Below are positions 1-6,578 of a stretch of 8,350 nt of DNA, piece after piece (position 1 is the first letter of the stretch; the number at the start of each line of letters is the position of its first letter). Below the pieces are notes generated by a model that did no database searches, was not told the DNA's origin, and saw nothing but the letters and a program-made list of their open reading frames with translations. The position numbers and the translations under genes are program-made. This DNA comes from an uncultured Collinsella sp. (GTDB lineage Bacteria > Actinomycetota > Coriobacteriia > Coriobacteriales > Coriobacteriaceae): the NCBI GenBank assembly GCA_958439425.1, contig CAUBVH010000040.1, positions 1 through 8,350 of the forward strand, given 5' to 3'.

Positions 1-669
1 CGAGACCCCAAGGTCTTCCTGATGGACGAGCCGCTGTCCAACCTGGACGCCAAGCTTCGTAACCAGATGCGTGCCGAGCTCATTAAGCTGCGCCACGAGA
101 TCAAGGGCACGTTCATTTATGTTACTCACGACCAGACCGAGGCTATGACCCTCGGTGACCGTATCGTGGTCATGAAGGACGGCGTCGTCCAGCAGATCGC
201 CACCCCGCAGGAGGTCTTCAACCATCCCGCGAACATCTTCGTCGCCGGCTTTATCGGCGTGCCGCAGATGAACTTCTTCGATGCCCAGCTGGTGCGCTCG
301 GGCAACGGCTTTACCGTCAAGACCGAGGATATGAACGTGGCGCTCGCCCCCGAGACCTGCGCTCAGCTTGCTCTCAACTGGGACGGCGGCGACGTGAAGG
401 AGATCACGGCCGGCGTGCGTCCCGAGCAGATTCTGCTTGCCGACAAGGACGAGGAGGGCGCGCTCCAGGGTACCGTCGAGGTGACCGAGCTCATGGGTTC
501 GACCGAGCATGTCCACGTGACCGCTCCCGATGGCCAGTTCGTCCTGATCATTCCCGTTGTCGACCTTGAGGCCAAGGGCGCGCTCAAGGCAGGCGACCCC
601 ATCTGGTTCAAGTTCGAGAAGAACGCGACCCACCTCTTCGATAAGGTCTCTGGCAAGAACCTTATCTAG
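1..669 (+). CDS. Sugar ABC transporter ATP-binding protein, MalK/MsmK/UgpC type (C-terminal part)
   Basis: Partial gene: the frame is already open at base 1 and 222 residues remain before the TAG stop. The fragment starts in the Walker B region (KVFLMDEP), followed by the D-loop (SNLDAKLR) and the H-loop histidine in YVTHDQTEAM. The Walker A and LSGGQ signature lie outside the window. After the nucleotide-binding domain comes a long C-terminal extension of OB-fold/TOBE type, including GVRPEQILL, as in MalK, MsmK and UgpC. These ATPases hydrolyse ATP at the inner membrane face to drive import of oligosaccharides or glycerol-3-phosphate, and in Gram-positives one ATPase often serves several importers. 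Walker B lies near residue 155 in roughly 370-residue relatives, so the remaining length is normal. The substrate cannot be read from this fragment. The nearby malQ-glgP genes make malto-oligosaccharides a reasonable guess, although they are on the opposite strand. A hairpin terminator follows the stop. Confidence 0.93.
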   Translation, partial: RDPKVFLMDEPLSNLDAKLRNQMRAELIKLRHEIKGTFIYVTHDQTEAMTLGDRIVVMKDGVVQQIATPQEVFNHPANIFVAGFIGVPQMNFFDAQLVRSGNGFTVKTEDMNVALAPETCAQLALNWDGGDVKEITAGVRPEQILLADKDEEGALQGTVEVTELMGSTEHVHVTAPDGQFVLIIPVVDLEAKGALKAGDPIWFKFEKNATHLFDKVSGKNLI

Positions 670-737
670 GCCCGATCCAATCAGGCCCTCCCTTTGGGCG
701 ACTGCGGCTTTGCCATCCTTTTGCCGTGGTCACATAT

Positions 738-782
738 AAGGCTCCCCTCCCGTCCACTGGGCGAGAGGGGAGCCTTTCTTTG
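738..782 (+). terminator. Rho-independent terminator of the ABC ATPase gene
   Basis: A perfect 12-bp stem pairs 738-749 (AAGGCTCCCCTC) with 765-776 (GAGGGGAGCCTT) around a 15-nt loop, followed by the T-rich run TCTTTGTGTT. It lies about 70 nt after the ABC ATPase stop codon. The stem strength and T-tract on the + strand fit an intrinsic terminator. Confidence 0.85.
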
Positions 783-808
783 TGTTGGGACTGTCTGGCC
801 GGTCGTTT

Positions 809-865
809 GTCTCGATCTGTAACGGATAGGGCCGATTTCGGACGTTAGATGTTACAGATCGAGAC
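809..865. repeat. Hairpin repeat unit 1 (perfect arms)
   Basis: The 15-bp arms at 809-823 and 851-865 are perfect inverted copies (GTCTCGATCTGTAAC and its reverse complement). The 27-nt centre contains a second short stem, CCGA (832-835) with TCGG (838-841), extended past one mismatch by G830-C843. Confidence 0.85.
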
Positions 866-888
866 GGTTCCGCTGAGCTAACCATTTC

Positions 889-945
889 ATCTAAATCTGT
901 AACACCAAAGGCGAATTTCACCTGCTAGATGTTACAGATTGAGAT
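889..945. repeat. Hairpin repeat unit 2
   Basis: Arms at 889-903 and 931-945 pair with one mismatch (arm position 5). Relative to unit 1, arm positions 1 and 6 changed from G-C to A-T on both sides, so pairing is kept. The centre is again 27 nt and holds a small nested stem (GG.GAA with TTC.CC, 910-922). Confidence 0.8.
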
Positions 946-969
946 AAACCCGAGGGGAGGGGCCGGTAT

Positions 970-1026
970 GTCTCAATCTGTAACGGCTAGGACCGTTTTG
1001 GTTGAGTAGTTGTTATGGATCGAGAT
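970..1026. repeat. Hairpin repeat unit 3 (most diverged)
   Basis: Left arm 970-984 matches the consensus exactly. The right arm 1012-1026 differs, so that the + strand RNA would have three G-U pairs and one A-C mismatch among 15 positions. The centre is again 27 nt and includes a short ACC/GGT nested stem. Confidence 0.75.
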
Positions 1027-1064
1027 TGTTTGGCCGAGTCGGATCACAGGGTAACGTGCGGGCA

Positions 1065-1097
1065 CAAAAAACGGAGCCGTGTTGCCACGACTCCGTT
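1065..1097 (-). terminator. Terminator of glgP, possibly bidirectional
   Basis: An 11-bp stem with one mismatch pairs 1071-1081 (ACGGAGCCGTG) with 1086-1096 (CACGACTCCGT) around a 4-nt loop. The run of A residues at 1066-1071 becomes a U-tract on the minus-strand transcript. It lies about 30 nt past the glgP stop. The TTT on the other side could give weak + strand termination as well. Confidence 0.85.
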
Positions 1098-1125
1098 TCT
1101 CAAGAGGATGGGTAAGGGGAATGAG

Positions 1126-3393
1126 CTAGCTCAGGTGCCAGATCTCGTCGTTGTACTGGGAGATCGTACGGTCGGACGAGAAGGTGCCGGCGTTGGCGAT
1201 ATTGATGAGCGCCTTGCGCATCCAGGCGTCCTGGTCCTCGTAGTCGGCCAGCACGCGCTCCTTGGTCTGGATGTACTCCTCAATGTCGAGCAGGGCCATA
1301 AACCAGTCCTTGCCCTTAATGTCGTCGTGCAGGCGCTGCAGGCGCTCGGCGTTGCCGGTTGCCATAAAGGCCGGGTTGGTGATGAAGTCCACCAGCAGTT
1401 TAATGCCGGGCTTGCGGTAGAGCGCACCGGCGTTGTAGGTGCCGTCGGCGTAGAGCTGCTCGACCTGTTTGGACGAGGCGCCAAAGGTATAGATGTTCTC
1501 GTCGCCCACGAGCTCGGCAATCTCCACGTTGGCACCGTCGAGCGTGCACAGGGTTAGGGCGCCGTTGAGCATGAACTTCATGTTGGAGGTGCCGCTCGCC
1601 TCCTTGGAGGCCAGGCTGATCTGCTCGGAGATGTCAGCGGCGGGGATCACGCGCTCGGCGGCGGTGACGTTGTAGTTCTCGATCATGACAACCTGCAGGT
1701 AGGGAGCCACGTCGGGGTCGTTTGCAATCCACTGCGACAGCGTCAGGATCAGATGGATGATGTCCTGCGCGATAGTGTAGGCAGGCGCCGCCTTGCCGCC
1801 AAAGATGATGGTGACGGGGTGCTTAGGCCTGTTGCCGTTCTTGATATCGAAGTACTTCCAGATGATGTAGAGCGCGAGCATCTGCTGACGCTTGTACTCG
1901 TGGATGCGCTTGACCTGGACGTCGATGATGGCGTTGGAGGGAATGGTCACGCCCTGCTCGAGCGCCATGAACTGGCGCATGATGGCCTTGGCCTCGACCT
2001 TGGTGGCGGCCAGGCGCTCAAGAACGTCCTTGTCGTCGGCGAACTTGGCGAGTTTGCTCAGATCGCCGGTGCTGCGCCAGTCGGTGCCGATTACATCGTC
2101 GAGCAGGCTGGCGAGCGCGGGGTTGGCTCCATGGATCCAGCGGCGGAAGGTGATGCCGTTGGTCTTGTTGGAGAACTTCTCGGGATAGATCTCGTAGAAC
2201 GGATGAAGCTCGGTGTCCTCCAGGATCTTGGTGTGGAGGGCGGCTACGCCATTGATGGAGAAGCCAAAGTGGATGTCCATGTGGGCCATGTGGACGGTGT
2301 CGTATTCGTCGATGACGGCGACGCGCGGGTCATCGTGCTCGGCCTTCGCGATCTCATCGAGCTTGACGATAATGTCGGCGATGGCAGGGGAGACCTTCTG
2401 CAGGCTGACGAGCGGCCACTTCTCGAGCGCCTCGGCAAGAATCGTGTGGTTAGTGTAGGCGACCATGGAGCGTACGATGGTCACGGCCTCGTCAAACTCG
2501 ATGCCATGCTCGGTGGTGAGCAAGCGAATGAGCTCGGGGATGACCATGGTGGGGTGTGTGTCGTTAATTTGGACCACGGCGTAGTCGGCCAGATCGTGCA
2601 GGTTGCTGCCGCGCTCGATGGCCTCGTCGATCAGGAGCTGGGCGGCGTTGCTCACCATGAAGTATTCCTGGTAGATGCGAAGCAGGCGGCCCTGCTCGTC
2701 GGAATCGTCGGGGTAGAGGAACAAGGTGAGGTTCTTGGCGATCTCGGTCTTGTCGAAGTCGATGGAGCTGCCGGGGACCAGGCCGTCGTCGACGCTCGCC
2801 AGGTCGAACAGGCGCAGACGGTTCTTGGTGGGCTGGCCGTAACCGGGCACGTCGATGTTGACGAGCTTGGAGGTAACGGCAAAATCGCCGAACTCGACGG
2901 TGTAGGAGCGGTCGTCGTCGACTAGGATGTCCTGCTCACCGAGCCACTCGTCGGGGACGGCCTTCTGCTGGTTGTCGACAAAGCGCTGACGGAACAGGCC
3001 GTAGTGATAGTTGAGGCCCACGCCATCGCCGGTCAAGCCCAGCGTGGCGATGGAATCCAGGAAGCATGCGGCCAGGCGGCCCAGGCCGCCGTTGCCGAGC
3101 GACGGCTCGACCTCGAACTCCTCGATCTTGTTGAGGTCGTGGCCTGCGGCGGTGAGCTGGTCCTTAACCTCGTCGTAGATGCCGAGGTCGATCATGTTGT
3201 TGATGAGCAGCTTGCCGATCAAAAATTCGGCGGAAATGTAATAGAGCTTTTTCTTGCCGTTGTTGAGCGGGCAGGCGGCGGAGCGCTCCTGCACGAGTTT
3301 GACCAGCAGCTTGTAAATGCGACGGTCGTCGAGCTGCTCGAGCGAGGTGCCAAAAGACTGCTCGGCGAGTTCCATGAGGTTAATTTGGGGCAT
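1126..3393 (-). CDS. glgP: Glycogen/maltodextrin phosphorylase (GT35)
   Basis: A 755-residue alpha-glucan phosphorylase that releases glucose-1-phosphate from the non-reducing ends of glycogen or maltodextrins, using inorganic phosphate and pyridoxal phosphate in the cytoplasm. Visible family motifs are YYISAEFLIG (51-60), GNGGLGRLAACF (100-111), NDTHPT, KTNGITFRRW, KRIHEYKRQ (495-503), GGKAAPAY (532-539) and the PLP site EASGTSNMKFMLNGAL, with the Schiff-base lysine at about 606. The length is at the short end of the 750-840 residue family, with short linkers as in many Gram-positive enzymes, and nothing essential looks missing. The ATG at 3393 was chosen because AGGAGG lies 4 nt upstream and the protein then begins at the family's normal N-terminus; the frame remains open for 108 more codons upstream, but that stretch crosses the GC hairpin and has no phosphorylase homology. 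It follows malQ on the same strand. Glycogen and maltodextrin preference cannot be separated from sequence alone. Confidence 0.97.
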   Translation of the reverse strand: MPQINLMELAEQSFGTSLEQLDDRRIYKLLVKLVQERSAACPLNNGKKKLYYISAEFLIGKLLINNMIDLGIYDEVKDQLTAAGHDLNKIEEFEVEPSLGNGGLGRLAACFLDSIATLGLTGDGVGLNYHYGLFRQRFVDNQQKAVPDEWLGEQDILVDDDRSYTVEFGDFAVTSKLVNIDVPGYGQPTKNRLRLFDLASVDDGLVPGSSIDFDKTEIAKNLTLFLYPDDSDEQGRLLRIYQEYFMVSNAAQLLIDEAIERGSNLHDLADYAVVQINDTHPTMVIPELIRLLTTEHGIEFDEAVTIVRSMVAYTNHTILAEALEKWPLVSLQKVSPAIADIIVKLDEIAKAEHDDPRVAVIDEYDTVHMAHMDIHFGFSINGVAALHTKILEDTELHPFYEIYPEKFSNKTNGITFRRWIHGANPALASLLDDVIGTDWRSTGDLSKLAKFADDKDVLERLAATKVEAKAIMRQFMALEQGVTIPSNAIIDVQVKRIHEYKRQQMLALYIIWKYFDIKNGNRPKHPVTIIFGGKAAPAYTIAQDIIHLILTLSQWIANDPDVAPYLQVVMIENYNVTAAERVIPAADISEQISLASKEASGTSNMKFMLNGALTLCTLDGANVEIAELVGDENIYTFGASSKQVEQLYADGTYNAGALYRKPGIKLLVDFITNPAFMATGNAERLQRLHDDIKGKDWFMALLDIEEYIQTKERVLADYEDQDAWMRKALINIANAGTFSSDRTISQYNDEIWHLS

Positions 3394-3397
3394 GTTT

Positions 3398-3403
3398 CCT
3401 CCT
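3398..3403 (-). promoter_or_regulatory. Ribosome binding site of glgP
   Basis: A perfect AGGAGG on the minus strand lies 4 nt before the ATG at 3393-3391. It decides the start codon against the long upstream open frame. Confidence 0.9.
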
Positions 3404-3440
3404 GTAATGGGTTGATTACATGTCTGCAATTCATAAGAAT

Positions 3441-3474
3441 CCCGCGCGAGGGGATTGGGGTGGCCTCGCGCGGG
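3441..3474 (-). promoter_or_regulatory. GC-rich hairpin between malQ and glgP
   Basis: A perfect 11-bp inverted repeat, CCCGCGCGAGG (3441-3451) with CCTCGCGCGGG (3464-3474), has a 12-nt loop. On the minus-strand transcript it begins 47 nt after the malQ stop and is followed by AUUCUUAU, a weak U-tract. It could be a leaky terminator that lowers glgP expression, an mRNA-stabilising 3' structure for malQ, or a true end of the malQ message. I see no convincing separate glgP promoter in the 47 nt between it and the glgP start. Confidence 0.6.
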
Positions 3475-3521
3475 TAAGCAAGCGCGTCCGCACGGTGGGG
3501 AGGGGTCGGGCGCGGTAGCTC

Positions 3522-5027
3522 CTATTGAGGAAGCTCGATTTCGGCTTCCGACGGGATGCGGAAGTAGGTCTCGGTCCAGTCGGTGAGTTTGTGCTCGAGC
3601 TCGCGGGTGATGGCGCCGTCGAGCATGCGCCAGGTCCAGTTGCCGCCCAGCGTGGCAGGGGTGTTGATGCGCGCCTCGTTGCCCAAGTTGAGCAGGTCCT
3701 GCATGGTGTAGATGCACGTGTCGCTCACGCTGGCTGCGATGGTTCGGTTGAGCGCGTCGGCGATGGGTTCGCCGGCCTGCTGATGGGTGTACAGGGCTGT
3801 CTGCTCGCGCTGACGCGGGGTAGCCGTTCCTTCAAACCAGCCGCGTGCCGTCTCGTTGTCGTGGGTGCCCACGTAGGCGACGGTGTTGGCAATGTAGTTG
3901 TGCGGCAGGTAGTACGAGTTGGTGCCCTCAAAGGCAAACTGCAGGATCTTCATGCCGGGGAAGCCCGAGTTGTCGCGCATATCGATGACGCCGGGGGTGA
4001 GGAAGCCCAGGTCCTCGGCGATGATGGGCAGCGTGCCGAGCTTTTCCTCGAGCGTCTTGAAGAACTTGAGGCCGGGACCCTGCGTCCACGAACCGTAGGA
4101 CGAATCGGGTGAGGAGAACGGCACCTCCCAATAGGCCTCGAAGCCGCGGAAGTGATCCAGGCGGATGACGTCGTACATGTCGAGGGCGGCGCGAATGCGG
4201 CCCTCCCACCAGGAGAAGCCGTCGGACTTCATGGCGTCCCAGTCGTAGATGGGGTTGCCCCAGTACTGGCCGGTGGCCGAGAACTGGTCGGGCGGCGTGC
4301 CGGCGACGCTCACGGGATTGCCGGCGGCGTCGATCTTAAAGAGCTCAGGTGTCGCCCACATCTCGACGGAGTCACGCGAGACATAGATGGGCAGGTCGCC
4401 GATGATGAGAATGTCGCGCTCGTTGGCATAGGCCTTGAGGCGGCTCCACTGGCGATCGAAGAAGTACTGCGTCATCTGGTGGTAGAGCATGCGCGCCGGA
4501 TGGTCGGCGCAGACCTTGGCGGAAGCCTCGCCGCGGGTGCGGAGCTCCGCGGGCCACTCCCAAAACGCCTTGAGACCGCACTCCTCTTTGACGGTCATGA
4601 ACTCACAGTAGGGGATGAGCCAGTCCTCGTTGGCCTGGATAAAGTCATCGAAATCGGCCGGCTTGTCGGCAGCAAAGCGCTCAGCGGCGCGGTCGAGAAT
4701 CTGACGGCGGCCGCCAAAGATAGCGCCGTAGTCGACATTGCTGGGGTCGGATCCCAGATACACGCCATCGATATCGCGCTGCTCCAGATAGCCTGCCTCG
4801 ATAAGCTCGGCAAAGTAGATAAAGTTGGGGTTGCCTGCGCGGGCCGAGAACGACTGATAGGGCGAATCGCCATAGCTGGTCGTCGTAAGGGGCAGAATCT
4901 GCCAGTAATGTTGTTTGCACGAGGCGAGAAAATCGACGAAGTCGTAGGCATTCCAGCCAAAGCCGCCGATTCCGTATGGTCCGGGCAGAGATGAGACGGG
5001 CATGAGGACACCGCTTGCACGCTCCAT
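3522..5027 (-). CDS. malQ: 4-alpha-glucanotransferase (amylomaltase, GH77)
   Basis: This enzyme moves maltosyl or longer glucan segments between 1,4-alpha-glucan chains, turning short malto-oligosaccharides into chains that GlgP can attack and releasing glucose. It is cytoplasmic. With the ATG start it has 501 residues, the typical length of bacterial amylomaltases. The N-terminus SGVLMPVSSLPGPYGIG is the family hallmark. The catalytic residues are present: nucleophile Asp at about 291 (RLDHFRGF), acid/base Glu at about 338 (IAEDLG) and the stabilising Asp at about 390 (GTHDNET). Also visible are GDLPIYVSRDSVEMWA and FPGMKILQFAFEG. Start choice: the ATG at 5027 puts the conserved motif at the usual distance and has GGTGAG 7 nt upstream. 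GTG at 5039 or TTG at 5042, with AAGAAGG just upstream, are alternatives adding 4-5 residues. It lies upstream of glgP, probably co-transcribed, with a palindrome in its leader region. Confidence 0.95.
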   Translation of the reverse strand: MERASGVLMPVSSLPGPYGIGGFGWNAYDFVDFLASCKQHYWQILPLTTTSYGDSPYQSFSARAGNPNFIYFAELIEAGYLEQRDIDGVYLGSDPSNVDYGAIFGGRRQILDRAAERFAADKPADFDDFIQANEDWLIPYCEFMTVKEECGLKAFWEWPAELRTRGEASAKVCADHPARMLYHQMTQYFFDRQWSRLKAYANERDILIIGDLPIYVSRDSVEMWATPELFKIDAAGNPVSVAGTPPDQFSATGQYWGNPIYDWDAMKSDGFSWWEGRIRAALDMYDVIRLDHFRGFEAYWEVPFSSPDSSYGSWTQGPGLKFFKTLEEKLGTLPIIAEDLGFLTPGVIDMRDNSGFPGMKILQFAFEGTNSYYLPHNYIANTVAYVGTHDNETARGWFEGTATPRQREQTALYTHQQAGEPIADALNRTIAASVSDTCIYTMQDLLNLGNEARINTPATLGGNWTWRMLDGAITRELEHKLTDWTETYFRIPSEAEIELPQ

Positions 5028-5120
5028 GAATGCGCTCACCAACCTTCTTGTTGTGGGGTCGGCCTGCCGATGGGTGTGCAGTCCGCCTCCGATGTTCTGA
5101 TTCGATACGTCTATTGTAAA

Positions 5121-5139
5121 ACATGTTGTTTAAACATGT
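5121..5139. promoter_or_regulatory. Candidate operator upstream of malQ
   Basis: A perfect 7-bp inverted repeat with a 5-bp centre (ACATGTT-N5-AACATGT) lies in a short AT-rich island about 94 bp upstream of the malQ ATG. Read on the minus strand, the sequence just downstream holds TACAAT (5116-5111), a fair -10 element, which would put the palindrome across the -35/spacer region. This layout suits a transcription factor controlling malQ-glgP. No good -35 hexamer is visible, so an activator-dependent promoter is possible. A lone half-site, ACATGT, occurs at 3417-3422 upstream of glgP. Confidence 0.5.
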
Positions 5140-5191
5140 ATAGGCAAGATAAAAAAGTTGGTCGATTTTCGGCGAATGGCTACATGCCATG

Positions 5192-5226
5192 AAAAAAGCC
5201 CCGACCTCACAACGTGAGATCGGGGC
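5192..5226 (-). terminator. Terminator of galE
   Basis: A 13-bp stem pairs 5198-5210 (GCCCCGACCTCAC) with 5214-5226 (GTGAGATCGGGGC). The only non-Watson-Crick position becomes a U-G pair in the minus-strand RNA, and the loop is 3 nt. Six A residues at 5192-5197 give a U6 tract on the minus strand. It lies about 23 nt beyond the galE stop and separates galE from the malQ-glgP unit. Confidence 0.93.
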
Positions 5227-5248
5227 AAGAGCGGTATGTAGATTTTTG

Positions 5249-6310
5249 CTACTCGGCGTCGGCGAAGCCGTTGGGGTTGTGGCTCTGCCAATTCCAGCTA
5301 TCGCGGCACATGTCCGCGATGTCGTACTGGGCCTTCCAGCCCATCATGCGCTCGGCCTTGGAGGCATCGCACCAGTTGGCAGCGATGTCGCCGGCGCGGC
5401 GTTCGCGGATCACGTAGGGCAGCTCCTTGCCACAAGCCTTGGAGAAGGCGGCGACAACCTCGAGTACCGAGGTGCCGGTGCCGGTGCCCAGGTTAAAGAT
5501 CTCGACGCCGGTCTTGCCGTTCATCCAGTTGAGGGCGGCCACGTGACCAGATGCCAGGTCGCACACGTGGATGTAGTCGCGAACACCGGTGCCGTCGGGG
5601 GTGGGGTAATCGTTGCCAAAGACCTGAACGGCCTCGAGCTTACCGACGGCGACCTGGGCGACGTAAGGCACCAGGTTGTTGGGGATGCCCTTGGGGTCCT
5701 CACCGATCAGGCCCGACGGATGAGCGCCGATGGGGTTGAAGTAACGGAGCAGCACGACGTCCCACTCGGGGTCGGCGGTGTGAACGTCCATGAGGATCTG
5801 CTCAATCATCCACTTGGTCCAACCATAGGGGTTGGTCGCGGGCTTCTTGGGGTCCTCTTCGGTGACGGGCGGATTGTCCGGATCGCCGTAGACGGTCGAA
5901 GAGCTCGAGAAGATGATGGACTTACAACCGTGGTTGCGCATGACATCGATGAGCACCAGGGTGTTCTCGATATTGTTGTGGTAGTACTCGACGGGCTTGC
6001 TCACCGACTCGCCAACGGCCTTAAAGCCGGCGAAGTGGATGACACGGTCGATCTGGTGGGTATCGAAGATCTTGTTCATCGCATCGCGGTCGAGCACGTT
6101 GGCCTCGTAGAAGGTGAGGTTCTTGGCGGCCTCGTCGCCCACGATGGTCTTGACGCGGTCGATGGCAACGGCGCTGGAGTTGGAGAGGTCATCGACGACG
6201 ACAACCTGGTAGCCACCCTCGAGCAGCTGAACGACGGTATGCGAGCCGATAAAGCCGGCGCCGCCGGTAACGAGGACGCAGGTGTCTTTGGGGTCGAGTG
6301 CTTTGGACAT
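5249..6310 (-). CDS. galE: UDP-glucose 4-epimerase
   Basis: A 353-residue extended short-chain dehydrogenase/reductase that interconverts UDP-galactose and UDP-glucose with tightly bound NAD, the last step of the Leloir pathway and a source of UDP-galactose for wall glycans. The Rossmann glycine motif GGAGFIG is at 16-22, followed by VVVVDDLSNS. Catalytic residues are Ser at about 137 (FSSSSTVYGD), Tyr162 and Lys166 (NPYGWTK); the Ser-Tyr spacing of 25 equals that of the E. coli enzyme. Further family motifs are HFAGFKAVGES, RYFNPIGAHPSG, DGTGVRDYIHV and FNLGTGTGTSVLEV. The length is normal (E. coli GalE has 338). The ATG at 6310 is supported by GGAG 7 nt upstream and by the Rossmann fold starting at residue 12; a longer upstream reading lacks support. 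It has its own promoter and terminator, so it is probably transcribed alone. Specificity for UDP-GlcNAc cannot be excluded. Confidence 0.96.
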   Translation of the reverse strand: MSKALDPKDTCVLVTGGAGFIGSHTVVQLLEGGYQVVVVDDLSNSSAVAIDRVKTIVGDEAAKNLTFYEANVLDRDAMNKIFDTHQIDRVIHFAGFKAVGESVSKPVEYYHNNIENTLVLIDVMRNHGCKSIIFSSSSTVYGDPDNPPVTEEDPKKPATNPYGWTKWMIEQILMDVHTADPEWDVVLLRYFNPIGAHPSGLIGEDPKGIPNNLVPYVAQVAVGKLEAVQVFGNDYPTPDGTGVRDYIHVCDLASGHVAALNWMNGKTGVEIFNLGTGTGTSVLEVVAAFSKACGKELPYVIRERRAGDIAANWCDASKAERMMGWKAQYDIADMCRDSWNWQSHNPNGFADAE

Positions 6311-6347
6311 GTAGTCTCCTATCGAATCAGGAACACTTCTTGAGGGG

Positions 6348-6376
6348 AGTATAGCGCAGCTGGGAGCGCCCAAAAC
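6348..6376 (-). promoter_or_regulatory. Likely galE promoter
   Basis: On the minus strand a good -10 hexamer, TATACT (6353-6348), lies 37 nt before the galE ATG, giving a leader of about 30 nt. The corresponding -35 region (around 6376-6371, GTTTTG at 17-bp spacing) matches the consensus poorly. The call rests on the -10 element and its position. Confidence 0.5.
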
Positions 6377-6400
6377 ACGCGGGGCAGGAAAACCAGAGGA

Positions 6401-6429
6401 TTGATGTTAACGTACTCATAGGGTGTTAT
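6401..6429 (+). promoter_or_regulatory. Possible upstream promoter in the galE / hydrolase gap
   Basis: TTGATG (6401-6406) and TGTTAT (6424-6429) are spaced exactly 17 bp, each matching the sigma70-type consensus at 4 of 6 positions. It would give a leader of about 140 nt to the downstream hydrolase gene. The gap 6311-6578 between the two divergent genes otherwise shows no gene or strong structure. Confidence 0.3.
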
Positions 6430-6506
6430 TTGCATAATCCTTACCCTTGGTGTGGGGCGTATTTGCGAGCCGCTGACCATGCTTTTCCAGCCGTTCGTGG
6501 AAATAG

Positions 6507-6534
6507 TTGGGACAGGCGCGATGTGCGTTAATAT
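6507..6534 (+). promoter_or_regulatory. Possible proximal promoter of the wall hydrolase gene
   Basis: TTGGGA (6507-6512) and TAATAT (6529-6534) are spaced 16 bp, which would start transcription about 40 nt before the ATG at 6579. A second AT-rich stretch, TATAAAT (6552-6558), is closer to the gene but lacks a partner -35. The choice among these is uncertain. Confidence 0.4.
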
Positions 6535-6578
6535 GTTTGAGTTGAGCGACATATAAATAAGCATGTAACGGAGTACAT

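Larger units (their letters stand above)
809..1026. repeat. Tandem set of three 57-bp hairpin repeats
   Basis: Three copies of a 57-bp unit (809-865, 889-945, 970-1026) are separated by unrelated 23- and 24-bp spacers, giving an 80-81 bp period. Each unit has a 15-nt left arm, a 27-nt centre and a 15-nt right arm. The arm consensus is GTCTCRATCTGTAAC on the left and its inverse on the right. The set sits between two convergent genes, inside their terminators, where promoter operators are not expected. No significant open reading frame or transposase is present. It resembles a REP/BIME or MITE-like intergenic repeat family, but the family is not one I recognise. Confidence 0.85.

Noticed and set aside
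809..1026. CRISPR array
   Set aside because: Only three diverged units of 57 bp with long internal inverted arms and 23-24 bp spacers. CRISPR repeats are shorter and near identical, and no cas genes are visible.
1015..1557. 180-codon + strand open frame beginning in the third repeat unit
   Set aside because: It runs through the glgP terminator and antisense to the glgP 3' end. No supporting motif or ribosome binding site.
1753..2925. 390-codon open frame on the + strand, antisense to glgP
   Set aside because: It lies wholly opposite glgP, is rich in V, D, L and G as expected for the complement of high-GC codons, has no recognisable motif, and glgP is unambiguous.
3404..3431. TTGCAG / TACAGG as a separate glgP promoter on the minus strand
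   Set aside because: The putative -10 overlaps the ribosome binding site, so transcription would begin at or inside the start region.
3394..3717. 108-codon upstream extension of the glgP frame
   Set aside because: It crosses the GC hairpin, overlaps the end of malQ, has no phosphorylase similarity, and a perfect AGGAGG marks the ATG at 3393.
4152..4994. 280-codon open frame on the + strand opposite malQ
   Set aside because: Shadow of malQ, whose catalytic residues are all in place on the minus strand.
5189..6343. 384-codon open frame on the + strand spanning all of galE
   Set aside because: It mirrors galE and includes the galE terminator. Its composition is that of an antisense shadow and no domain is recognisable.
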